From Clostridia bacterium (GTDB lineage Bacteria > Bacillota > Clostridia > Oscillospirales > Ruminococcaceae), in NCBI GenBank assembly GCA_009929695.1, contig RZZW01000019.1:1-57702 (forward strand): a DNA stretch of 57,702 nt. The letters run 5' to 3'. Below, piece after piece: positions 43,046 through 53,579 of this stretch; position 1 is the first letter of the stretch; each line of letters begins with the position of its first letter. The notes beneath the pieces are model-generated. The model was given only the letters and a program-made list of their open reading frames with translations. It ran no database searches and had not been told where the DNA came from. The position numbers and the translations under genes were made by a program.

Positions 43046-43332
43046 TGTAGGGGCGGATATTATCCGCCCGATAGTTTTGCACAACCCATCGGCTACGGAG
43101 CGACGAGGGCGTCGCTCCCTACATTGTGAATTTTATAAAGTGCATTGTAGGTGACGGGTTTCCTTTTCCTCTAAGGCTTGCACAATTTTACAACATTCAT
43201 TGTAGGGGACGGCGTCCTCGACGTCCCGCATAGTTTCCACACCATTTGCAAAGTGTACCATAGGGCGGGACTTGCTCCCGCCGTTGTAAACGCCTGCCGT
43301 AAGTTACGGCCGGAGCAAGCCCCCGCCCTACT
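43046..43332. repeat. four dispersed repeats upstream of the catalase operon
   Basis: Units 43046-43070, 43096-43123 and 43201-43229 are short palindromes with TGTAGGGG or CCCTACA ends; 43260-43332 is the long GTAGGGCGGGAC type. A further degenerate copy begins at 43146. 42773-43440 has no gene. Confidence 0.75.
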
Positions 43333-43439
43333 GTGTTAATTTTACAAATATGCGAAGATACCTCGCTTTTGTTCATCACATAAAAAATATACACAACCAA
43401 ATCTATACAAAATTATAATATTCGACAAACTTTGCGTTT

Positions 43440-43454
43440 CTTATTAGTAATAAG
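43440..43454. promoter_or_regulatory. PerR/Fur-box-like operator
   Basis: CTTATTAGTAATAAG, a perfect 7-1-7 inverted repeat of the format of Fur-family boxes (consensus TTATAATNATTATAA). It ends 11 bases before the -35 of the catalase promoter, and a Fur/PerR gene lies in the same operon. Confidence 0.75.
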
Positions 43455-43465
43455 TCTCAATACTA

Positions 43466-43493
43466 TTGACTTTCCAATTTATGGTGGTATACT
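43466..43493 (+). promoter_or_regulatory. promoter of the catalase operon
   Basis: TTGACT, a 16-base spacer and TATACT; the ATG is 48 bases downstream. Confidence 0.7.
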
Positions 43494-43540
43494 TAAAACA
43501 GCAAATGACATATAAATAAATACATAAAAGGAGGTTTGTT

Positions 43541-45046
43541 ATGAACGAATAGAAGAAGCTTACAAATGAGGTTGGCGCACCTGTCGCTGACAATGAAAAC
43601 TCTATCACCGTCGGTGCAAGAGGGCCTGTTGTGATGCAGGATGTGTGGCTGATGGAGAAAATGGCACACTTTAACCGCGAGTTTATACCTGAAAGGCGCA
43701 TGCACGCAAAGGGTTGGGGTGCTTACGGCAAGCTGACAGTCACGCACGACATATCGCAATACACAAAGGCAAAGGTGCTTCAGCCCGGCGCTGAGACAGA
43801 TTTGTTTTTGCGTTTTTCGACTGTTGCAGGTGAGCGCGGAGCTGCCGACTGCGAGCGCGATATCCGCGGCGTAGCCGTCAAATTCTACACGCCCGACGGC
43901 AACTGGGATCTTGTCGGCAACAACACGCCGACATTCTTTATCCGCGACGTGCACAATTTCTCTGACTTAAACCGCGCCGTCAAGCGTGACCCGCAGACAG
44001 GCCGCCGTTCAGCCCAGAACAACTGGGACTTCTGGACGCTTTTACCCGAGTGTTTCCACCAGATAACCATCGTTATGTCCGATCGCGGCATACCCGCGTC
44101 GTTCCGCAATATGCACTTCTTCGGTGAGCATACATACAGCTTCTACAACGAGAAAAACGAGCGTGTATGGTGCAAATTCCACTTTAAAACACAGCAAGGC
44201 ATAAAGAACCTCTCGAATGAAGAAGCCGAAAAAATCAACGGCATGGACAGAGAGTTCCACGGCAAGGATTTGTTTGAAGCCATCGACAAGGGCGACTTCC
44301 CGAAATGGACGATGTACGTTCAGATAATGACGGAGGATCAGGCGAAGCATCATTATGAAAATCCGTTTGACATCACAAAAATATGGCGTCACGCGGAATA
44401 TCCGCTAATTGAGGTTGGCGTGCTTGAGCTTAACCGCAACCCCGAAAACTACTTTGCAGAGGTTGAGCAATCGGCGTTTACACCTGCTCACGTTGTGCCG
44501 GGCATCGGCTTCTCACCCGATAAATTCTTGCAGGGACGACTGTTTGCATACGGCGACGCACAGCGCTATCGCCTCGGCGTAAACCACAACCTGATACCTG
44601 TAAACCAGGCAAAATGCGAGGTGAACGAGTATCACCGCGACGGCGCAATGCGCGTTGACGGCAACTATGGCTCTGCACCGGCATATACGCCCAACAGCGC
44701 CGGAGTGTGGTCTGCACAGCCCGACGTTATGGAGCCGCCGCTTGACCTTGACGGCGCAATGTACCGCTATGACCCGAAGGACGACCCCACAGACGACTGC
44801 TTCCGCGCAGGCGGCGACTTGTGGCGCGTCATGACAGAGGACAAAAAGCAGATACTTATCGACAACAACACGGCTGGCAACATTGCACCGTGCACAGAGA
44901 ATATCAAATACCGCCACGCCGTGCACTGCTACCATGCAGACCACGAATACGGCGAGCGCTTCACAAAGGCTGCGGTGCTTGATTTAGACAAGGTTATCGA
45001 GCTGTCAAAACTCAGCAATTGGGAGCTTAACAAACAGACAACATGA
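43541..45046 (+). CDS. katA: catalase with an in-frame amber at codon 4
   Basis: With an AAAGGAGG site and ATG at 43541, the frame reads M-N-E-stop(TAG at 43550)[11 protein letters not shown], then a full monofunctional heme catalase of about 500 codons to 45046. The active-site His is in [12 protein letters not shown], the distal Asn in VGNNTPTFF, and the proximal Tyr in [14 protein letters not shown]. The amber lies within the N-terminal arm. The only later start before the core is GTG/ATG at 43631, which would drop about 27 residues after the stop and has only AGAGGG ahead of it. TAG is a normal stop here (it ends the MBOAT gene). Mutation, readthrough or restart are all possible. First gene of the peroxide operon. 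Confidence 0.85.
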
Positions 45047-45438
45047 AGCAGACAAGAAACACCGCACAAAAAAAGCTTATAATGGAGCTAATGCGCGACA
45101 ACCACACCCACCCCACGGCCGACGAGCTGTATGAGACGGCTCGCGCGCACGACGCGCACATCAGCAGAGGCACTGTGTACCGCAATCTTAATCAACTTGA
45201 TGAAGCGAGCGATCTGCGCAAGCTGCCTATGCCGATGGGCCCCGACCATTTTGACTGCCGACTTGACAATCATTATCATTTTTTATGTCGAAGCTGCTTA
45301 AAGGTTTTCGACACAGAGCTTGAATATGAGGACGCACTAAACAGCGTGCCGCAGGGGCTTGACGGCTTTATAACGGAGTGGCACAGGCTGATTTTGGTAG
45401 GGCTTTGCGCGGAATGTGCGAAGGGCATGAAGAATTAA
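45043..45438 (+). CDS. Fur-family regulator, PerR-like
   Basis: 131 residues with a winged helix ([20 protein letters not shown]), the metal site [15 protein letters not shown] and two CxxC zinc motifs (CRSC, CAEC). The start overlaps the catalase stop (ATGA), so translation depends on the catalase. PerR would release its box on the catalase promoter when oxidised. Fur and Zur are alternatives, but the catalase and superoxide reductase neighbours favour PerR. Confidence 0.87.
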   Translation: MKQTRNTAQKKLIMELMRDNHTHPTADELYETARAHDAHISRGTVYRNLNQLDEASDLRKLPMPMGPDHFDCRLDNHYHFLCRSCLKVFDTELEYEDALNSVPQGLDGFITEWHRLILVGLCAECAKGMKN

Positions 45439-45465
45439 CAAAACAGTTTGAAAAAGGAGAACACT

Positions 45466-45846
45466 ATGTGTGACACAAGCTTTTACATCTGCAAGCATTG
45501 CGGCAATCTTATTGGCGTAATACACAATTCAGGAGTGCCGATGGTGTGCTGCGGCGAAAACATGCAGCGTCTTGAGGCGAACACAGTTGAGGCGAGCGCC
45601 GAAAAGCACCTGCCCGTCGCGTCGATTGACGGCGACACATTGACAGTGAACATCGGCAGCGCGGCGCACCCGATGGCGGAAGAGCACCACATCGAATGGG
45701 TGTATTTGCAGACAGAGACAGGCGGGCAGCGCAAATGTCTCGCCGTAGGCGCAGAGCCGAAAGCGACCTTTGCCCTAGGTGGCGACAAACCAATCGCCGT
45801 TTACGCCTATTGTAACTTGCACGGACTTTGGATGACGAATTTATAA
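45466..45846 (+). CDS. desulfoferrodoxin-type superoxide reductase
   Basis: 126 residues with both centres: an N-terminal rubredoxin-like Cys4 site (YICKHCGNLIG...VCCGE) and the catalytic Fe site made by His in EKHLPVA and HPMAEEHHIEWV plus Cys/His in CNLHGLW. It reduces superoxide to peroxide, which the catalase removes. ATG at 45466 follows AAGGAG, 8 bases; it is the last gene of the operon and ends at a strong terminator. Confidence 0.93.
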   Translation: MCDTSFYICKHCGNLIGVIHNSGVPMVCCGENMQRLEANTVEASAEKHLPVASIDGDTLTVNIGSAAHPMAEEHHIEWVYLQTETGGQRKCLAVGAEPKATFALGGDKPIAVYAYCNLHGLWMTNL

Positions 45847-45854
45847 AAATGATT

Positions 45855-45895
45855 AACACCCCCGCGATTTTTCACATAATCGCGGGGGTGTTTTT
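45855..45895. terminator. terminator of the catalase operon
   Basis: AACACCCCCGCGAT and ATCGCGGGGGTGTT arms around a 10-base loop, followed by TTTTT. Confidence 0.9.
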
Positions 45896-45925
45896 AGTTT
45901 GTTGAAAACCTTGCGGACGCGCAAT

Positions 45926-46163
45926 GCGGGACGTCGAGGACGCCGTCCCCTACAGTGCACGTTGCAAAATTGTGTAAATCTAGCGGACGAGCGAAGCTCG
46001 CCCCTACATTTAACGCGCGAAGCGCCGTTAAACAGAGAAAACTGGCAGCATGTGCAACACTAACAATTGCGTCGGTGCGACGGAACGCCCCTGCGAGGCG
46101 CCGGGTCCGCTGCGTGCGTCAGCGGGACTTCTTTGGTTACTTTCTTGGTCACAAGAAAGTAAC
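45926..46163. repeat. palindromic repeats next to glgB
   Basis: 45926-45954 and 45983-46008 are CCCTACA-family units. A GTCCGCTG/CAGCGGGAC hairpin lies near 46105-46128, and GTTACTTTCTTG-GTCA-CAAGAAAGTAAC (46136-46163) is a perfect 12-base-arm hairpin just beyond the leftward glgB stop, so it may end that transcript. Confidence 0.7.
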
Positions 46164-46179
46164 AGGCGTTGCATTAAAT

Positions 46180-47898
46180 TTATTCCACTATAACCCCATC
46201 ATAAGGTGCTAAGGTTATCGTGGTTTTTGTGGCTGTGGCTGCTTTCTCCGATGTGGCAAATATTATTTTTGCTTTTGGAAATTCGACTTTTGCGGGTTTA
46301 TCGGAGAAATTTAAAAGCACTGTGACGCGGTTTTTTTCATAGCCGCGCTCGAACGCATACAAAAGCGGGGTGTCGCATTTTGGGTTTATGCGGTTGAACG
46401 CTCGGCTATCGTATTCGCCTTTATACAGCCTTTCGTCGGCGGCGTAAATAGTTGACAGCGCTTTGAAATACGCGTTAAATTCGGAGTGGGCTGGGTATTT
46501 GAGCAAATCGTAATCGCACTCGCGGGCTTCGTCCCATTCCCGGAACATCGCAAGCTCGTTGCCCATAAAGTTTAGCTTTTTGCCCGGGTGCGTGAACATA
46601 TACATATACAAAAGCCGCGCCTCGGCAAATTTTTCTTCATACGTTCCATACAGCTTGTCGATGATTGTCTTTTTACCGTGGACGACCTCGTCGTGCGAGA
46701 ACGGCAGAATATAAAGTTCGTTGTAAAAATACCGCATTGAAAACTCGAGCCTGCCCATATTTGCGGCGCGGGCGGCGGGCGGTTGAGACATAAACTCAAG
46801 CGTATCGTTCATGAAACCCAAGTCCCATTTATAGTCAAATCCAAGCCCGTCGTAGGCGACAGGCGCGGTGACTTTGGGAAACGCAGTCGAGTCCTCGGCT
46901 ATTAGCATGGCTGTCGGATATCTTTGCAAAAGACCCGCGTTCATTGTTTTAATAAACGCGACAGAGCATGGATTTACGCCGCGCGCGGGGTCGCCAAGCC
47001 AGTAGATAGCGCGGCTGACAGCGTCCATGCGAAGGCCGTCGAAGTGAAACTCGCCGAGCCACATTGCGGCGGCGGACTGCATAAAGCTGCGAACTTCGCC
47101 CCTTGCAAAGTTGAAATTATGCGTGCCCCACTCGCTCACGCCGACATCCTTAGTGTCATATTCATAAAGCGCCGCGCCGTCGTAATTTGCGAGCGCATAG
47201 CTGTCTAGCGCAAAATGAAACGGCACGAAATCGAGTATCGCGCCTATATTTGCGGCGTGAAGCTGTTTAATTAACTTTTTTAGCGCCGCCTTTGTGCCGT
47301 AGCGCGAGGTGGGCGCAAAAAAGCCTGTGTTTTGGTAGCCCCATGACGCGTCCACAGGGTGCTCGGAAAGCGGCATAAGCTCGACGTGCGTGAAGCCGTG
47401 CGCCTTGACGTAAGCTATAAGCTCGCCGCCGATTTCGTCATATTTATACGGCGTGCCGTCCTCTTTTCGCCGCCAAGAGCCTAGATGAAGCTCGTAGATA
47501 TTGAGCGGTGTGTCGTAATTTTTAGTGCGGGCACGAAGCCATTTTTCGTCGTCAAAATCTAAGCTTTCATCGCTGACAATGACGCTTGCGAAATTCGGGC
47601 GAAGCTCCATTTGGGCGCTGTAAGGGTCGCAGTGCTCCACCCTGCCCTTTTGCGAATAAATGACGTATTTATATAGCTGCCCCGCTTTGGCGGCGGGAAT
47701 TTCTATTTGCCAAACGCCGTTATTTTCGGGCTGAGACATATCATCTTCGTGCCACGCGTTAAAGTCTCCGATAACGCAAACACGCTGTGCTGATGGCGCA
47801 AATGTGCGAAATGTGCAGCCGTTTTCCGTTATATGTGCGCCGAAATATTCCTGTGCGCAAAAGCTTTCGCCTATAAAAAATTCATGCAGATTGAACAT
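46180..47898 (-). CDS. glgB: 1,4-alpha-glucan branching enzyme
   Basis: 572 residues of GH13 with an N-terminal CBM48-type domain. Catalytic regions: DFVPFHFA (region I), FDGLRMDAV with the nucleophile Asp, MLIAEDSTAFP with the acid Glu, and PFSHDEVVHGK. It makes alpha-1,6 branches in glycogen. It is shorter than the common 630-730 residues, without an extra N-terminal domain. No glgC, glgA or glgP adjoins. Confidence 0.93.
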   Translation of the reverse strand: MFNLHEFFIGESFCAQEYFGAHITENGCTFRTFAPSAQRVCVIGDFNAWHEDDMSQPENNGVWQIEIPAAKAGQLYKYVIYSQKGRVEHCDPYSAQMELRPNFASVIVSDESLDFDDEKWLRARTKNYDTPLNIYELHLGSWRRKEDGTPYKYDEIGGELIAYVKAHGFTHVELMPLSEHPVDASWGYQNTGFFAPTSRYGTKAALKKLIKQLHAANIGAILDFVPFHFALDSYALANYDGAALYEYDTKDVGVSEWGTHNFNFARGEVRSFMQSAAAMWLGEFHFDGLRMDAVSRAIYWLGDPARGVNPCSVAFIKTMNAGLLQRYPTAMLIAEDSTAFPKVTAPVAYDGLGFDYKWDLGFMNDTLEFMSQPPAARAANMGRLEFSMRYFYNELYILPFSHDEVVHGKKTIIDKLYGTYEEKFAEARLLYMYMFTHPGKKLNFMGNELAMFREWDEARECDYDLLKYPAHSEFNAYFKALSTIYAADERLYKGEYDSRAFNRINPKCDTPLLYAFERGYEKNRVTVLLNFSDKPAKVEFPKAKIIFATSEKAATATKTTITLAPYDGVIVE

Positions 47899-47934
47899 TA
47901 TTTTCCTCCAAATATCCGTGGTTTTGCAGGGTTG

Positions 47935-48031
47935 CGTAGGGGCGATTCACGAATCGCCCGAAAACCAATCGCGCGTGTGCTGCCGTAAATTTGTGAAAAA
48001 CTGCACGGGCGATTCGTGAATCGCCCCTACA
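47935..48031. repeat. inverted pair of the GGCGATTC palindrome
   Basis: 47935-47960 and 48007-48031 are two short family members in opposite orientation, with nearly identical GGGCGATTCGTGAATCGCCC cores. They fill the gap between glgB and the glycosylase. Confidence 0.8.
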
Positions 48032-48045
48032 TATACTCCGCAGGT

Positions 48046-48858
48046 TCACATTCCCGCCGCATATTCCTCGCTTCTTGCGTAATAGAACATATACTGCTGT
48101 ATCACGCCCGCGTAGCCTTTATATGCGTCGAGCGGGAATCCCGCTTGGTAGTGCGCGTCTAAAATGCGCTGAATCCACACATCTATCGGGAACGCGTTTA
48201 TGCGGTGAAAGCCGAACAGCATGACGCAGTTTGCCACCTTTGCGCCAACACCCTTTATTTTCAAAAGCTGCGCAAAAAGCGCGTCGTCGTCGAGCGATGC
48301 CATTGCTTTTAAATCGATAGTGCCGTCGCAAACGGAGACTGCCGCCTCGTACACATACTGCGTACGGTAGCCGAGCGAGCACGTTCCAAGCAGAGCGTAA
48401 TCTGACGCAAGCTGCTGCGGTGTTGGAAACGCGTACATATCCGTGCCGTCAATTTTTGTGCCAAATTTTTCGCTTATTGCGTTTACGCATTTTTTTATCG
48501 CGGGAATATTTTTGCGCTGTGATATTAAAAATGTGACGAGCATCTCCCATGCGTCCTGACGCAAAATGCGAAGCCCCTTGCCGTATTCGGCGGCTTTTGT
48601 GAGGAATGCATCGCTTTTCGGCACGCTTTGCATCCATTTTTGATAATCGGCTTCAAGGTCAAAATAGCCCTTCCAGTAGCCGTCAAACTGCGCGGTTGTG
48701 CAATTAAAATCATACTCGTCGCCGCCGAGCGGAATTATTTTAAGCGCCTTATCTCTTGCGGCGAGCACACAGCTTTTGTCGGGCTGCATTTCCATGCGAA
48801 AGCACTGCCCGCTGTCGGCAATTTGCGCAAGGCTGAAATTTTTTATAATAATATTCAT
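48046..48858 (-). CDS. 8-oxoguanine DNA glycosylase, OGG1-like
   Basis: 270 residues: an OGG-N-type domain (SLAQIADSGQCFRMEMQ) followed by an HhH-GPD core. LKIKGVGAKVANC carries the hairpin and the likely catalytic Lys, and FPIDVW the catalytic Asp. It excises oxidised guanine, consistent with the nearby oxidative-stress operon though not co-transcribed. ATG at 48858 lies after GAGGTG; an upstream GTG overlaps it. Confidence 0.9.
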   Translation of the reverse strand: MNIIIKNFSLAQIADSGQCFRMEMQPDKSCVLAARDKALKIIPLGGDEYDFNCTTAQFDGYWKGYFDLEADYQKWMQSVPKSDAFLTKAAEYGKGLRILRQDAWEMLVTFLISQRKNIPAIKKCVNAISEKFGTKIDGTDMYAFPTPQQLASDYALLGTCSLGYRTQYVYEAAVSVCDGTIDLKAMASLDDDALFAQLLKIKGVGAKVANCVMLFGFHRINAFPIDVWIQRILDAHYQAGFPLDAYKGYAGVIQQYMFYYARSEEYAAGM

Positions 48859-48927
48859 TGAAAACACCTCTATACGACTATAACATATTTTTTACCCATA
48901 CAAAAGCTTTTTTGTTATTAAATAATG

Positions 48928-51949
<3,022 letters not shown>

Positions 51950-51950
<1 letters not shown>

Positions 51951-53533
51951 TGAGTAATCAAATGTATAATCGCAAGGAAATAAAGAAAAACGCGCGCGGA
52001 ATAGTCAAGCGCGGCTACTGGCTTTTCGTCATGGTGTGCTTCATCATGGCAATATTGACAAGCGCCTACGCAGGCAGCGTTGCCGTAGCAAACGCATACG
52101 ACGCAAATAATGAGACTACCGAGGCTGTTCAAAATAAAATTTCTTACAACGACAACCTCGAAACGTTAAATCAGCTCTACGCAAAGCTGATGAGCAGGCA
52201 CCAAGACGCGTCAGAGCTTGAGGTTGATTTGGTGATAATGGTGTTTCAGGCCGTTGCCGCCGTCACGAGCACAAGCTCCTCAATGATGACGTTTTTAAGA
52301 CTGTTAAACGCGTCGTCCAACGGCACTGCTATCATTATTATTACACTTTTGGGCGTTGGCATTTTACTCAGTTTTGCCTATAACATATTTGTGCAGGGCG
52401 TGCTGCTGATAGGTGAAAAACGCGTGTTTATTGAGAGCCGCGCCTGCCCAAATGTGAGCGTAGTGCGCTTGTTCATGCCGTGGAGATACCGCGTCGTGCG
52501 CCGTTTTGCGTGGATAAGCCTCAAGAAATGGATATTTCTAACACTGTGGTCATTTACGATAATAGGTGGATTTATAAAAACCTACGAATATGCGCAGGTG
52601 GAATATATCGCCGCAGAAAATCCGTCGCTCACCGCAAAAGAGGTTTTTAAGCTTTCAAAAAAAATGATGCGTGGCAACAAATGGCATCTTTTTGTTCTTG
52701 ATTTAACTATGCTCGGTTGGCAGATTTTGAGTATGCTCACGCTCGGCTTGCTCGGCATTTTCTATGTGAACCCCTACATAACGGCAGTGCGCACAGAGTT
52801 TTATGTCTGGCGCAGAGACTCGCTTGACGAGCAGGGTAAGCTTGCGCTTTGCGACGCGCAGCTTGCCGCATATCTCGGTGACGCGCCGTATGACGACAAC
52901 GAAAACTCGGTGTTTGTGCTCGGTGCAGAAAAGCGTGCGCACCGCCCGATACACGCGGACAGAAAATACACCGTGCAGTCGCTTATACTTTTGTTTTTCT
53001 TCTTCTCGTTCGTCGGCTGGGCGTGGGAGGTCAGCTTGCACCTGTTTAAGGACGGCGTTTTTGTCAACCGCGGCACAATGTTTGGCCCGTGGCTGCCGAT
53101 TTACGGCTCGGGCGGCGTGCTTATTATCCTCACGCTGCGCCGCTTTATGAAAAATGTTCCGCTCACATTCCTCATGGCAATGGTCGTCTGCGGCACTGTA
53201 GAGTATTTCACAAGTTGGTTCTTGGAGGTCACAAAAGGCATAAAATGGTGGGATTACAGCGGCTATTTCATGAACTTAAACGGCAGAATTTGCCTTGAAG
53301 GGCTGCTCGTTTTCGGCCTCGGCGGCTGCGCGTTCCTCTACTTCATCGCCCCGCGCGTCGACGACGTCATAAAGAAAATCCCACTAAACGTCCAAACCAC
53401 CCTCTGCGTAATCCTCTGCCTCTTCTTCGGTGCCGACACCGTCTACTCCCAGTTCCACCCCAACACCGGCAAAGGCATAACCGACTACCCCACAAAAGAA
53501 CAAATAGCACAGTCCTTGGCGCTTAAAAAGTAG
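51950..53533 (+). CDS. DUF975 / CmpB-type double-domain membrane protein
   Basis: 527 residues. The N-terminal 300 residues resemble DUF975 proteins (KKNARGIVKRGYW start, multiple helices, ENPSLTAKEVFKLSKKMM). The last 200 resemble the putative ABC-transporter permease family CmpB/DUF1113 (GWAWEVSLHLFKDGVFVNRGTMFGPWLPIYG, WWDYSGYFMNLNGRICLEGLL). The two domains are usually separate proteins. Transport or membrane function is unknown; start and lacZ stop share one base, so translation is coupled. Confidence 0.78.
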
Positions 53534-53539
53534 GTCACT

Positions 53540-53579
53540 AAAAAATACTCACCGTATAAAGTTACGGTGAGTATTTTTT
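53540..53579. terminator. bidirectional terminator between convergent genes
   Basis: ATACTCACCGTA-TAAAGT-TACGGTGAGTAT with A6 and T6 flanks. Its right edge includes the stop codon of the leftward GTPase-nuclease. Confidence 0.9.

Noticed and set aside
43046..43332. CRISPR array from the closely spaced palindromes.
   Set aside because: Spacing is irregular, repeats differ in sequence and orientation, and no cas gene is near.
43550..43552. Genome-wide reassignment of TAG to a sense codon.
   Set aside because: TAG ends the MBOAT gene at 15526-15528 and the small Cys-rich peptide at exactly the expected place, so it acts as a stop.
43631..45046. GTG at 43631 as the natural catalase start.
   Set aside because: The conserved catalase N-terminal segment with its own strong ribosome-binding site lies upstream, interrupted only by the amber.
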